Origin: Streptomyces sp. NBC_00273 | Lineage (GTDB): Bacteria; Actinomycetota; Actinomycetes; Streptomycetales; Streptomycetaceae | Assembly: GCF_036178145.1 (NCBI RefSeq) | Contig: NZ_CP108067.1 | Span: 1,612,001-1,676,000, forward strand | Length of the DNA: 64,000 nucleotides | Reading direction: 5' to 3' | Made by a program: the position numbers and the translations under genes | The notes under the pieces: generated by a model | Told to the model about the DNA's origin: nothing | What the model saw: only the letters and a program-made list of their open reading frames with translations | Database searches by the model: none | In this document: positions 18,339 to 27,283 of the stretch, piece by piece | Layout: each line of letters starts with the position of its first letter | How positions within the stretch are numbered: the stretch's first letter is position 1

Positions 18339-19076
18339 TCAGCGCAGCAGGTACCCGACGAAGTAGCCGAACGCGTTGACCGCCCAGTGCAGGCCCATGG
18401 GAGCCAGCAGGCTGCCGCTGCGGCGGCGCAGTTCGCAGAACAGGACGCCGGCCGCCGCCGTGAACAGCACGGCGCCCAGCACCGCCCCGAACGCCGACTG
18501 GCCGACGACCGAACCCACGGCCGGTTTCGCCGTCGCCAGGTGCAGCGACGGCAGCACGTGCCACAGCCCGAACAGCAGGCTCGACACGGCGGTCGCCCAG
18601 ACCGCCCCGCGGACGCGGTACACGAGGCCGTAGAGCACGCCGCGGAAGGCGATCTCCTCCACCAGGACCGTGCCGACGGGGACCAGCACGAACACGCGGA
18701 GCAGCACCTCGCCGCCGTCCATCGCCTCGTACCGCCGGTCCTCGAACAGCTCCCTGGTGGCCGGCAGCAGGGCCCCGGCCAGGTAGACGACGCCGACCAG
18801 GCCGATCAGGACCAGCGCCCAACGGGCACCGCGGGCCAGCGTGCCCCGGGCCAGCCCCGCGTCCGCGAGGGTACCGCCGGCCCACCGGAGCACACCGAGC
18901 AGCAGGCCGCTGACCACGACGGCCGTCACCAGGGCCCACGCACCGGTCCAGCGGTGCAGGGCCAGGTTGGCGGCGCCGATGACGGCCACCGTGACCCCCA
19001 CGGCCGGCCAGGTACCGATGCGTCGCGGACGTCGATCGTGTCGCCGCCCGGCGTCATCGGCGGTGCTGCGGGGCAT
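18339..19076 (-). CDS. CPBP-family intramembrane metalloprotease
   Basis: 245 residues, mostly membrane helices. Motif 1 of CPBP/Abi proteases is EEIAFRG (Glu140-Glu141 and Arg). Motif 2 is FGLWHVLPSLH with histidine, and motif 3 is GLHWAVNAFGYFVGY with His and Asn. These residues coordinate zinc in Rce1-type proteases. Bacterial CPBP proteins process or protect against peptides, but many are uncharacterised. The gene is convergent with the Abhydrolase_9 gene. A ribosome site (GAGGTGGG) precedes the ATG at 19076. Confidence 0.87.
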   Translation of the reverse strand: MPRSTADDAGRRHDRRPRRIGTWPAVGVTVAVIGAANLALHRWTGAWALVTAVVVSGLLLGVLRWAGGTLADAGLARGTLARGARWALVLIGLVGVVYLAGALLPATRELFEDRRYEAMDGGEVLLRVFVLVPVGTVLVEEIAFRGVLYGLVYRVRGAVWATAVSSLLFGLWHVLPSLHLATAKPAVGSVVGQSAFGAVLGAVLFTAAAGVLFCELRRRSGSLLAPMGLHWAVNAFGYFVGYLLR

Positions 19077-19191
19077 GAGAACCCACCTCGGTCATGACGA
19101 CAGGTCAGTCGGCCTCATCTTGCACCGTCACCGCGGAACTCGACGGCCGCAACCCCGGGATCGCCGGACCGCTGTGGACCGGACCGCTGCC

Positions 19192-19695
19192 TCAGTAGTC
19201 GATGCGGTCGGTCTTGGCCACCCACGCGTCGAACGGCGCCGTACGGTTGGGCAGGTCCAGCTGCTCTATCGCCAGCGGCCACTTCGATGCGGGCTGCTTT
19301 TCGAACAGGTCGTAGAACTTGCGGTCGTCGAAGCCGGCCACCGCGGCGTCGTGCCGGTCGGCGGCGTAGACGATCCGGTCGACCCGCGCCCACAGCGCCG
19401 AGGAAAGACACATCGGACACGGTTCGCACGAGGTCACCAACACGCAGCCTTCGAGCGAGAACGTGTCGAGCTCCTTGCAGGCGGCGCGCATCGCGCTCAC
19501 CTCGGCGTGGGCGGTCGGGTCCAGGGTGGAGGTGACCCGGTTGTTCCCGAGCGCGACGATCTCGCCGCCCTTGACGACCAGGGCGCCGAACGGCCCGCCG
19601 CCGTTCGCCACGCTGTTCGTGGCGAGTCTGATCGCCTCGTCCAGCCAGGTGCGCTCGAGGTCCTGGACGTTCGCTTCTTGGGTGTGCGCGGTCAC
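19192..19695 (-). CDS. nucleoside deaminase, guanine-deaminase type
   Basis: A 167-residue zinc-dependent cytidine-deaminase-fold enzyme. The zinc site is visible as HAE at 63-65 and PCPMC with Cys93 and Cys96, with Glu65 as the proton shuttle. The N-terminal NGGGPFGALVVKGGEIVA and the C-terminal LPNRTAPFDAWVAKTDRIDY tail match the small guanine deaminase (GuaD) group that converts guanine to xanthine in purine salvage. GTG at 19695 is preferred over GTG at 19701 because the AAGGAG ribosome site is then 5 bases away. Downstream, toward 19135, the gene stands alone. Confidence 0.88.
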   Translation of the reverse strand: MTAHTQEANVQDLERTWLDEAIRLATNSVANGGGPFGALVVKGGEIVALGNNRVTSTLDPTAHAEVSAMRAACKELDTFSLEGCVLVTSCEPCPMCLSSALWARVDRIVYAADRHDAAVAGFDDRKFYDLFEKQPASKWPLAIEQLDLPNRTAPFDAWVAKTDRIDY

Positions 19696-20274
19696 GGTCA
19701 CTCCTTAGGAGACGGTGGGGGATTTCCCTGGTGTCCTGCCCGTGGGGGAGGCGCACCAGGGGCGACAGGTGGGGCTCGCGGGTGCCGCTTCGAGGCCGGC
19801 GTCCGGGGATCGGCACGGTCGGCGGCACCCGCGGGAGCTCGCTACGGCTGGACGCCGGCGAGGTGCTCGGGTGCGACCGGGCTGCGGGTCAGGTCCGCCC
19901 CCGGCGCAGTGCGGACGGCGAGTTCCGCGGTGACGGTGACGCCTGGGTCGAGCCCGGCCATGGCGAGCGGCCGGCCGGACAACGTCTCGCTCAAGGCTCC
20001 CTCTCCCCCGCTTCGTTGCATCGTGTGTGAAGGAGTACACAGGCAACCGAGCACAGTCAGGCAGGGACGGAAGACATGAAAACGTCTGCTGGCTGAAACC
20101 TACTCTTCGTACAGATCTACAAAACGGCTTCCCCGGGCACGATATGACCTCTGGTCATTGATCCAGCGGACAGCCCCGGAAGCGAACCTTCCTGGTGGAA
20201 GCGGTGGTTGCTGCCGAGGTCCCGCCGGACCGGCCGGTGCGGGCGGAGCGGAACGCCCGGGCGGGGGCGGTGGT
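19696..20274. other. 579-bp gap without a convincing gene
   Basis: No frame here has good coding character. One minus-strand stretch (about 19845-19990) shows protein-like composition and could be the tail of a lost gene. The part 20080-20165 is markedly AT-richer than its surroundings and holds a palindrome at 20144-20158. It may carry regulatory DNA left after a gene loss. Confidence 0.4.
20144..20158. promoter_or_regulatory. perfect palindrome ATGACC-TCT-GGTCAT
   Basis: Six-base arms around three bases, in an AT-richer patch. Its form resembles an operator for a dimeric regulator. It is not next to any start codon (the nearest genes end or start over 100 bp away), so its target is unclear. 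Confidence 0.4.
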
Positions 20275-21504
20275 TCAGCCGAACACCTCGGCCCCCGGGT
20301 AGGGGGCCCCGTCCCGAACGGGCGGAACCAGATACGTGCCTGCCGCCCGTACCGTCAGCAGCCGTCCGGCCGGTCCGTCCGGACCGGGCTGCCCGCCGAA
20401 GTTGACGCCACCCAGCCAGCCGCGCTGGGTGAGGATGCGCAGCACCCGTTCGGGGCTGTCCTGGAAGCCGACGAAGTTCAGCCCGGCCCGGAAGCCGGGG
20501 GCGGCCGCGACCGGCTCGAAGAACTCGTACCCCTGCCGGAACACCCGCAGCGAGCCGCTCTGGTCGGGGTCGGCGGTGCCGGTCAGATTGGACCGCCGCA
20601 CATGGCTGGTGAGCAGCACCGGATCGGCGGTGGGCCGTGGCTCCAGGAAGTCCTCGTTGCCCGGTTGCGTCACCTCGGTGGTCCCCGCCACCGGACAGCC
20701 CGCGGCCGGTACGGGCAGCCCTTCGCCGTCACGGCCGGTGAGGGGGGCTCCGGTGAGCTTGTCCCGGCCGACGAGGAGCTCCTGCTGCACGCGCGGCAGG
20801 AGGTGCCACTGGTCGAGGTCGACGGCGAGGCGGGCGAAGACCAGGCAGGTACCGCCGATCGTCCACGGGTCCGGGCCCGCGTCGGCCGCTCCGATGCTGA
20901 TGACCCTTTCCCGGTCGGCGCTGTCCAGGTTGGACACGCCGTCGTGGAAGCCGATCCAGCTGCGCCTGTCGTCGCGCTGGAATCCGGTGTGGATGCCCGC
21001 GATCTCCAGCGGGGCCGTCCGCGAATCGCCGGTGCGCGCGCCGCGCAGCAGCTTCCACAGCTCCACCACGGCGCGCGAGGCCGCGAGCTGGGTGTCCGCG
21101 GTGAGCTGGAGGCAGAACTCCTCCGTGGCGTCGTTGCGGGTGACGTCCGCCGCGTAAGACAGGCCCCCGCCGACCAGCAGCGGCCCGCCTCCGGTGGGGC
21201 GGGGCGAACGGAACCGCAGCCGCGGGCCGAGTGCGGCCGGACAGGGGAGTTTCGCGCCCACGATGTCGAACGCCTTCGGGCCGAAGCCGAGCAGGAACTC
21301 CAGGCCGGCACTCGGCACCGGGTGGCCCGGCAGTTCCGCCACGATGCCGTCGGCGAGGCCGCGCAGCATCGTGGTCACCTCGCGCAGCGCGCCGTCGACG
21401 GCCGCGGCGTCGGCCTCCGGGTCGGCCCGCAGGAAGACGAGCGCGAGATGGCCGGGTGCGCGCCGGCCGGGCCCGTGGTAGATCCCGTCCTGGAGGACGC
21501 TCAT
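20275..21504 (-). CDS. Dyp-type heme peroxidase
   Basis: A 409-residue dye-decolorising peroxidase. The distal catalytic motif is GFHDGVSN with Asp188, close to the family GxxDG pattern. The likely proximal heme histidine is His301 in SHVRRSN. Further family features are FRQGYEF, LNFVGFQDSPERVLRIL and the C-terminal AAGTYLVPP. No twin-arginine or Sec signal is seen at the chosen ATG (21504), so it is probably cytoplasmic. The start overlaps the stop of the upstream gene (ATGA), so synthesis is coupled to that unrecognised protein. No encapsulin gene is adjacent. Confidence 0.88.
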   Translation of the reverse strand: MSVLQDGIYHGPGRRAPGHLALVFLRADPEADAAAVDGALREVTTMLRGLADGIVAELPGHPVPSAGLEFLLGFGPKAFDIVGAKLPCPAALGPRLRFRSPRPTGGGPLLVGGGLSYAADVTRNDATEEFCLQLTADTQLAASRAVVELWKLLRGARTGDSRTAPLEIAGIHTGFQRDDRRSWIGFHDGVSNLDSADRERVISIGAADAGPDPWTIGGTCLVFARLAVDLDQWHLLPRVQQELLVGRDKLTGAPLTGRDGEGLPVPAAGCPVAGTTEVTQPGNEDFLEPRPTADPVLLTSHVRRSNLTGTADPDQSGSLRVFRQGYEFFEPVAAAPGFRAGLNFVGFQDSPERVLRILTQRGWLGGVNFGGQPGPDGPAGRLLTVRAAGTYLVPPVRDGAPYPGAEVFG

Positions 21505-22757
21505 CTCACGCCCCGGGGGCGGCTGCCCAGGAGTCCGGGCCGTAGGGCCTCGGCGTCGAAGGCTTCCTTCAGCGGCCCCACCGTGTCGGTGCACACGCGC
21601 GCGTCCCGGCAGCGGATGGGCCCGGTCGAGTCGGCGAGGACCACGAAGTCACCGGGTGGTACTTGCGCCGGTGCGCCGAGCGCGACGATCGGGCCGACCT
21701 GTACCTGGCGTACGACTTCGTAGCCACCGGTCAGGGGTTCCTCCGTGTCGCCCTCCACCACCGTGATCTCGTCGAGGAAGTGCGGGTCGTCGTCCGACGG
21801 GCCGAACTCCAGCCGCTGGGCCAGCCCCTGCTGCCCGCGGCCCAGCCGGATCCACGGGTCCGGGACGGGGCCGCCCTCGAAGAGGAAGACCTCGGAGGTG
21901 AACTGCTGGATGTACATGCCCAGTGGATCGGCGAAGGACACGGTCCGGCCGTGGAAGGCGGCGTCCGCCGCGGCCAGTGCGGCGGCCGGGTCGGCATGGC
22001 GGCAGGACAGGGCTTCGAGCCCGGGCTGTTGGCGGAAGATCTGGTCCCGTCCGGCTGGTTCGAAGCCGCCCGCGGAGTTCCGGCGGGCGTAGGGCTTCGC
22101 GCCGAACATCACGATGTAGATCAGGTCGTCCAGCCCGTTGATGGGGTGGGCCATGAAGAGGGCGTTGACCGCGTTGAGCGAGCCCGCCGGTTCGGCCGGG
22201 ACGTCGGCGTCGATCAGGTCGGGGTGCTGTCCGTGGCCGGTCAGGTGGCGGGCGAAGGCCACGCGGCGTTGGGTCGGGGCGAGCAGCTGCGGGTCCGCGA
22301 CGGCCGGTCCGTAGAGTTCCTGCCAGCGGGGTTCGGTGCCGAGCGTCTCGGTGAGGATCTCCCGCAGGCGGGCCGGGGCGTGCTCGGCGAGCATCAGGTA
22401 GTACTCGGGGAGCTCGGTGGTGACCTGCACCCGCTTGGGGCGGACCCGTCCCTCGGTGTCGGTCGCGCTGATGACCGCGTACTCGCAGTACTCGTTGTGC
22501 AGGGCGCGTCGGCCGCGCACACCCCAGTCGGACAACGTGCGGGCCGTGGCGGCGTCGAGGCAGAACTCCGGCTCGGCCGGATTGCCGAACCAGGTGACGG
22601 CCACCCGGTCGGCGGCCGGATCGTCGGGCTCCAGGGTGAAGTACTGGCTGCCCAGGTCAGGCTCCAGGCGCCTGAACTGGCGGTCGATCTCCTTGTTCCA
22701 GCGGTCCAGGAGATCGGGGGTCAGGTCGTCGGCCAGTCCGGGGACGGAGAACGGCAC
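21501..22757 (-). CDS. unrecognised protein translationally coupled to a Dyp peroxidase
   Basis: 418 residues, soluble, no signal peptide or membrane helix. I do not recognise the family. Visible features: an N-terminal helical part with DRWNKEIDRQFRRLEPD, an NEYCEYAVISATDTEGRVRP stretch, a mid part with FMAHPINGLDDLIYIVMFGA, and a C-terminal beta-rich part including GGYEVVRQVQVGPIVALG. Trp, His and Cys are scattered without an obvious metal motif. The GTG at 22757 has an AGGAGG site. Its stop overlaps the Dyp peroxidase ATG, so the pair probably acts together, for example as substrate-modifying partner or accessory factor (inference). Confidence 0.75.
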   Translation of the reverse strand: MPFSVPGLADDLTPDLLDRWNKEIDRQFRRLEPDLGSQYFTLEPDDPAADRVAVTWFGNPAEPEFCLDAATARTLSDWGVRGRRALHNEYCEYAVISATDTEGRVRPKRVQVTTELPEYYLMLAEHAPARLREILTETLGTEPRWQELYGPAVADPQLLAPTQRRVAFARHLTGHGQHPDLIDADVPAEPAGSLNAVNALFMAHPINGLDDLIYIVMFGAKPYARRNSAGGFEPAGRDQIFRQQPGLEALSCRHADPAAALAAADAAFHGRTVSFADPLGMYIQQFTSEVFLFEGGPVPDPWIRLGRGQQGLAQRLEFGPSDDDPHFLDEITVVEGDTEEPLTGGYEVVRQVQVGPIVALGAPAQVPPGDFVVLADSTGPIRCRDARVCTDTVGPLKEAFDAEALRPGLLGSRPRGVR

Positions 22758-22897
22758 GTCGGTACCTCCTGACGGGGCGCAACCCCGTAGGTGACGTCGC
22801 GAGCGACGAGGGTCGTGACGCAGAGTATCCGATGCGTTCACGGAAAGTAGTCAATGGCGCGCCCGGCATCGCCCTCCGGGCTCGGGGGGCGGGACCG

Positions 22898-24094
22898 TCA
22901 GCCGATGGCCAACACGACCGGACCGCCCGACCGGTCGACCCGGTCCGTCCAACCCGGCGGCAGCGTCAGCGACCGCGACGACGTCGCCCGGGCCGGGACC
23001 CGCCGGCGCCACAGCAGCCGGCCGTCCTGGGCCGCCGTCAACACCGGGGCGGTCAGCGGTTCCGCCGACCGCAGCAGCAGCGGCCGCCCCACGACGTCCG
23101 TGAGCCGGTTCGGCGTCACCCACAGCAGCGGGGCCCGGACGACCAGCGGTGGGCCGGGGTCCGGCCACGGCGCGCCCGCCAGTCGGGCCAGGACCGGGTC
23201 CGCGGCGGCGTCGCCCTCCCCGGCCGCGGTGGCGGCGCGTTCGACGCCGTGGAGGGCGTTGCCGACCGCGAAGACCCCCGGCACCGACGTGCGGAAGGAC
23301 GCGTCCGTGCAAGGGCCGCGGGTGCCGGGGTCCAGGGCGACGCCACCGCGGCGCGCCAGCTCGTGGTCGGGGATCCAGTCGCCGGTGAAGACCACCGTGT
23401 CGCACGCGAGGAGCCCGCAGCGGCCGTCCTCGTGGCGCAGGGCCACGCCCGACAGACGGCCCCGGCCGCGCAGTTCGGCCACCGTCGTGGCCGTGAGCAG
23501 CGGGACTCCCGGCACGGCGGTGCCGCGGGAGCGCTCCGTGATCACGGCCACCACCTCCGCTCCCGCCCGGCGCAGGGTGCGTACGGCGTGGCGGGCCACC
23601 GGCTCGGCGCCCACTACGACGGCCCTCCGGCCGATGTCCTGGCCGTACAGGTGGACCGACTGCTGTAGCTCCCCGGTGGTCAGCACGCCCGCCGGCCGGG
23701 AGCCCGGTACCAGCCGGGCGCTGCGCGGGCGCTCGCGGGCGCCCGTGGCGAGGACGACGGCCCGGGCCGCGATCCGCTCCAGGCCCGCCGGGCTCGTGGT
23801 CTCCAGGGTCAGCGGGCCGGCCCAGCCGGTGGCGCTGACACCGGTACGGACCGTCGCCCCGGCCGCCGTCGCCGCCCGCACGGCGCGGCGCGCGTACGCC
23901 GGTCCGGTGAGCCAGGGGCGTACGGGCCCCCCGAATCCGCCGTGGTGGCAGTGGCGCGGAACTCCGCCCGCGTCCTGCTCGCGCTCCAGGACCTCGACGC
24001 GGCCCGCCCCCGCGCCCGCGAGGCGGGCGGCCAGGGCCAGCCCGGCGGGACCGGCGCCGATGACCAGGACGTCGACCGTGCGGTCGCGGCTCAC
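22898..24094 (-). CDS. FAD/NAD(P)-dependent oxidoreductase (GlpB/HcnB-like partner)
   Basis: 398 residues. An N-terminal dinucleotide site (DVLVIGAGPAGLALAARLAG), a second FAD motif (VVLATGARERPR) and the late GVFAVGNALHG flavin loop define the two-dinucleotide-binding-domain flavoprotein fold. GAEPVARHAVRTL resembles the NAD-binding site but with GAEP instead of a clean GxGxxG. Related proteins partner with a glycerol-3-phosphate-type dehydrogenase carrying a BFD iron-sulfur domain. That is exactly what the preceding gene encodes, with GTGA overlap at 24091-24094. It is the last gene of the three-gene operon. Confidence 0.82.
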   Translation of the reverse strand: MSRDRTVDVLVIGAGPAGLALAARLAGAGAGRVEVLEREQDAGGVPRHCHHGGFGGPVRPWLTGPAYARRAVRAATAAGATVRTGVSATGWAGPLTLETTSPAGLERIAARAVVLATGARERPRSARLVPGSRPAGVLTTGELQQSVHLYGQDIGRRAVVVGAEPVARHAVRTLRRAGAEVVAVITERSRGTAVPGVPLLTATTVAELRGRGRLSGVALRHEDGRCGLLACDTVVFTGDWIPDHELARRGGVALDPGTRGPCTDASFRTSVPGVFAVGNALHGVERAATAAGEGDAAADPVLARLAGAPWPDPGPPLVVRAPLLWVTPNRLTDVVGRPLLLRSAEPLTAPVLTAAQDGRLLWRRRVPARATSSRSLTLPPGWTDRVDRSGGPVVLAIG

Positions 24095-25506
24095 CTGCGG
24101 GCCTCCTCGAACAGCGCGCGGACGGCGGCCCCGCAGTGGAAGCCCTGGCAGCGGCCGCCCCGTGCGCGCGTGCGCCGCCGCAGACCGTCCGGCGAGCCGG
24201 GCGGGACGGCCGAGGCCAGCGCGTCGCGGATCTCCCCGCGCGTCACGCGCTCGCAGTGGCAGACGATCCGGCCGTACTCCGGGTCCCGTGCGATCAACTC
24301 GGCGTCGCGGTAGGGCCGCAGGAACGCCTCGCCCAGGTTCGGCATCCGCACCGGTTCCAGCTCCCGGGCCCCCGCCACCGGCAGGCCGCCGTCGGCGAGC
24401 AGTTCCACGACGTGGGCGGCGATCGCCATCGAGGCCGTCAGTCCCGTCGAGCGGATCCCGCCCACGGTGACGTACCGCTGCGCGGGGTGGGCCCGGATCG
24501 CGTAGTCGTCGTCGCCGGTGGCGGCCCGTAGGCCTGCGTACACGGCGGTGACCTCCTCCTCCAGGAGGGCCGGCAGGATCCGGCGGCCCTTCTCGCGCAG
24601 CAGCGCGATCCCCTCGGCGGTCGATCCGGTGTCCGTCTTGTCGTCCAGGTCTTCGGCGGTCGGCCCGAGCATGACGTTCCCGTACACCGTCGGCGACACC
24701 AGCACCCCCTTGCCGAGGGCGCTCGGTACGGGCAGCAGGACGTGCCGTACCAGGCCTCGGGCGAGCTCGTCGAAGACGATCAGCTGGCCGCGCCGGGGCG
24801 TCACGGCGAAGTCCGCGTGACCGAGGAGCCGATCGATCTCGTCGGCGTACAGACCGGCCGCGTTGACCAGGTACCGGGTGCGCAGCGGACCCCGGCTCGT
24901 GGCCAAGGCGTGCGTTTCGCCCGACGTGACCTTCTGCACGCGGCAGTTGAGGTGGAGGTCGACGCCTGCGCGCACGGCCTGCGTGGCGTACGCGAGCGTG
25001 GTCGTCCAGGGGCAGATGATGGACTCCCCCGGCACGTCGAGGGCTCCCAGCACCCCGGGTCCGAGCTCCGGCTCACGGGCCCGGACCTCGTCGGCCGCGA
25101 TGATCCGGGCCGCGCGGTAGCCGTTGCGCACGGCCTTCTCCGCGAGCCCCGGCAGTGCGGCCAGCTGCTCGTCGTCCCAGGCGACGAGGAGCGCCCCGAG
25201 CGGCTCCACCGGGATGCCGCTCTCGGCGGCGTACGCGGCGAGCAGTCGATGGCCCTCCCGGACGAGCCGGGACTCCAGGGAGCCGGGCACCGCGTCGAAT
25301 CCGGTGTGCAGGATGGCGGTGTTGGCCTTCGAGGTGCCGTCACCGACGTCGTCGGACGCGTCGACCAGCGCGATCCGTAGCGGGAACCGGGCCAGTTCGC
25401 GGGCGATCGCCGCGCCCACCACGCCGGCGCCGACGACCGTCACGTCGTACTCCCCACCGGGCAGGGCGCCGCCGGTGGTGACGGCGGTGGTGGCGGTGAC
25501 GGTCAT
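24091..25506 (-). CDS. FAD-dependent glycerol-3-phosphate-dehydrogenase-like protein with BFD-type [2Fe-2S] domain
   Basis: A 471-residue DAO-fold flavoenzyme. The FAD site is YDVTVVGAGVVGAAIARELA, followed by the conserved TSKANTAILHTGFDAVPGSL segment, AAGLYADEID and VGGIRSTGLTASMAIA near the end of the catalytic part (about 20-375). The C-terminal ~80 residues form a BFD-like domain with four cysteines (VCHCERVT and RCQGFHC) that can hold a [2Fe-2S] cluster. The layout matches anaerobic-type GlpA subunits. Its ATG overlaps the kinase stop (ATGA) and its stop overlaps the next GTG. Electron transfer to the partner flavoprotein is inferred. Confidence 0.85.
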   Translation of the reverse strand: MTVTATTAVTTGGALPGGEYDVTVVGAGVVGAAIARELARFPLRIALVDASDDVGDGTSKANTAILHTGFDAVPGSLESRLVREGHRLLAAYAAESGIPVEPLGALLVAWDDEQLAALPGLAEKAVRNGYRAARIIAADEVRAREPELGPGVLGALDVPGESIICPWTTTLAYATQAVRAGVDLHLNCRVQKVTSGETHALATSRGPLRTRYLVNAAGLYADEIDRLLGHADFAVTPRRGQLIVFDELARGLVRHVLLPVPSALGKGVLVSPTVYGNVMLGPTAEDLDDKTDTGSTAEGIALLREKGRRILPALLEEEVTAVYAGLRAATGDDDYAIRAHPAQRYVTVGGIRSTGLTASMAIAAHVVELLADGGLPVAGARELEPVRMPNLGEAFLRPYRDAELIARDPEYGRIVCHCERVTRGEIRDALASAVPPGSPDGLRRRTRARGGRCQGFHCGAAVRALFEEARR

Positions 25507-26942
25507 GCCGGTGCGTCGCCGAGCAGGGCCGAGACCGCCGCGCGGAAGCGCGTGCGGCGCTCCGTCGCCTCCGTCGCGTCGGCCCGCGGCTCGTAGACGG
25601 CGGACGGCTTCCACTGCGGGACGGCCTCGGCGACGGTGAGCGAGGGGTCGAGCCCGAGCCGGGCGACGGCGCCGACGCCGAGCGCGGTGACGTCCGGCAG
25701 CGCCGAGACCTCCACGGGGATCCCGAGGAGGTCGGCCTGGGCCTGCATGAGCAGCGCGGACCGGGTCAGCCCGCCGTCGACGCGCAGGGCGGCGAGCGGG
25801 GCGCCCAGGTCGGCGGCGACCGCGTCCGCGAGCTCCGCCACCTGGGCGGCGATGCCGTCGCACAGGGCGCGTACCAGGTGCCCGGCGGTGGTGTCGAGGC
25901 CCAGACCGGTGACCGAGCCCCGCAGGTCGCCCCGCCACCACGGGGCGGCGAGCCCGGCGAGCGCGGGGACGAAGGTGACGCCGCCGGCGTCCGGGACGCG
26001 CCCGCCGACGGTGTCGATGTCGGCGGCGCCGGAGATCACCCCGAGATCGGTGAGCCAGCGCACGGCGGAGGCGGCCGTGTACACCTGCCCGTCCAGGCAG
26101 TAGCTGGTCCGGCCGGCGAGCCGCCAGGCCACGCAGCCGACCAGTCCGGAGGTGCTGCGCAGGGGGCGCGGGCCGGTCTGTGCCAGGAGGAACGCGCCCG
26201 TGCCGTAGGTGCACTTGGCGGTGCCGGGTTCGGTGACGCTCTGGGCGAGCAGCGCGGCCTGCTGGTCCACGAGCAGTCCCGTCAGCGGCAGCGCGGGACC
26301 GAACGCGGTGGTGGTGCCGACGTGGGTGTCCGCGTCGACGACCTCCGGCAGCCGCTCGCCCGCGAGGCCGAAGGCGTCGAGTGCCGCGTCCGACCAGCGG
26401 GTGGTGTCGAGGTCGAGCAGCTGGGTGCGGCCGGCGGTCGCCGCGTCGGTGACGAACGCGCCGGTGAGGCGGTGCACGAGCCATGCGTCGCTGGTCGTCA
26501 CGACTCCGCGCCGGGTCAGGTGGCGGCGTATCCAGGCCATCTTGGGGGCGGCGAAGTACGGGTCGAGCGGCAGGCCGGTCGTCTCCCGCAAGAAGGCGGC
26601 GCGGGGGGCCAGTTCGGTGCAGAGCCCTTCGGCGCGCCGGTCCTGCCAGACGATCGCGTCGGTCAGTGGTTCGCCGGTCGCGGGGTCCCAGGCGAGAACG
26701 GTCTCGCCCTGGTTGGCGAGGCCCACCGCCACCACCGGCTCGCCCGCCGCCGCCAGCGCGGCGCGTCCTGCGTCGACGACCGAGTCCAGCAGTTCGCCGG
26801 GGGTGACCTCGACCCGGCCGCCCGGCAGGTAGCGGGGCCGTACGGCGGCGGATCCGGATCCGATGACTCCGCGTACCGGACAGACGACCAGCGCCTTGGT
26901 CCCCGAGGTGCCTTGATCGACAGCGAGCACCGGGCCCGTCAT
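25503..26942 (-). CDS. FGGY-family carbohydrate kinase, glycerol-kinase-like
   Basis: A 479-residue ASKHA kinase. The N-terminal phosphate-1 loop is VLAVDQGTSGTKALVV. LANQGETVLAWDPATGEPL and IVWQDRRAEGLC match glycerol kinases, as do DAWLVHRLTG, CTYGTGAFLLAQTG and the adenosine-loop DGGLTRSALLMQ. Together with the two oxidoreductases it would phosphorylate glycerol or a related polyol and oxidise the phosphate product. Because the sequence departs from standard GlpK in length and details, another polyol is possible. The ATG at 26942 has GGACGGAG upstream; GTG at 26948 is an alternative. It is the first gene of the operon. Confidence 0.85.
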   Translation of the reverse strand: MTGPVLAVDQGTSGTKALVVCPVRGVIGSGSAAVRPRYLPGGRVEVTPGELLDSVVDAGRAALAAAGEPVVAVGLANQGETVLAWDPATGEPLTDAIVWQDRRAEGLCTELAPRAAFLRETTGLPLDPYFAAPKMAWIRRHLTRRGVVTTSDAWLVHRLTGAFVTDAATAGRTQLLDLDTTRWSDAALDAFGLAGERLPEVVDADTHVGTTTAFGPALPLTGLLVDQQAALLAQSVTEPGTAKCTYGTGAFLLAQTGPRPLRSTSGLVGCVAWRLAGRTSYCLDGQVYTAASAVRWLTDLGVISGAADIDTVGGRVPDAGGVTFVPALAGLAAPWWRGDLRGSVTGLGLDTTAGHLVRALCDGIAAQVAELADAVAADLGAPLAALRVDGGLTRSALLMQAQADLLGIPVEVSALPDVTALGVGAVARLGLDPSLTVAEAVPQWKPSAVYEPRADATEATERRTRFRAAVSALLGDAPA

Positions 26943-27078
26943 CACCACTCCGTCCCTGGTGTCGCCTTGATCGAACGTCGGTCGGAAGCCTTCCCCAGCC
27001 GACGTCGCCCGTCAAGATCCGTCCGAGGCCGCCGCGGTCCACTGACGCATCCTCATATGTTGATCGTGGCTTGATACT

Positions 27079-27092
27079 TACGTTCGAACATA
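27079..27092. promoter_or_regulatory. GlpR/DeoR-like palindrome TACGTTCGAACATA
   Basis: An imperfect 14-bp palindrome around a perfect GTTCGAAC core. Read on the minus strand it is TATGTTCGAACGTA, whose half-site TATGTTCG resembles DeoR-family GlpR operators. It is placed about 135 bp upstream of the glycerol-type operon. The regulator gene is not in the window. Confidence 0.5.
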
Positions 27093-27112
27093 GAACTGGA
27101 TGCGTATGCTCC

Positions 27113-27134
27113 TGATCGCCATATAGTGATCGCC
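27113..27134. repeat. direct repeat TGATCGCC with 14-bp period
   Basis: TGATCGCC at 27113-27120 and again at 27127-27134, separated by ATATAG. It lies in the AT-rich core of the divergent regulatory region and could be a regulator site or simply part of the promoter. Confidence 0.4.
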
Positions 27135-27283
27135 GATCAACGGGCAGCGACATCGACCGTGGGTCAACGGCGGGGGTTCGACGGACAGTTCTCGCATGGT
27201 TCACGCATCCCTGGCACCGGGCACGGCTGCACCACGGCAGTCGGCGGCCGGATGGACCCACCTTCCATGCGATCCGAGGACTG

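Larger units (their letters stand above)
26943..27283. other. divergent intergenic regulatory region (kinase operon / leader ORF gene)
   Basis: A 341-bp interval containing an unusually AT-rich core (about 27050-27140). It holds a 14-bp palindrome and a direct repeat described separately. It must carry promoters for the minus-strand kinase operon and the plus-strand leader ORF. I cannot assign -35/-10 elements with confidence. Confidence 0.5.
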
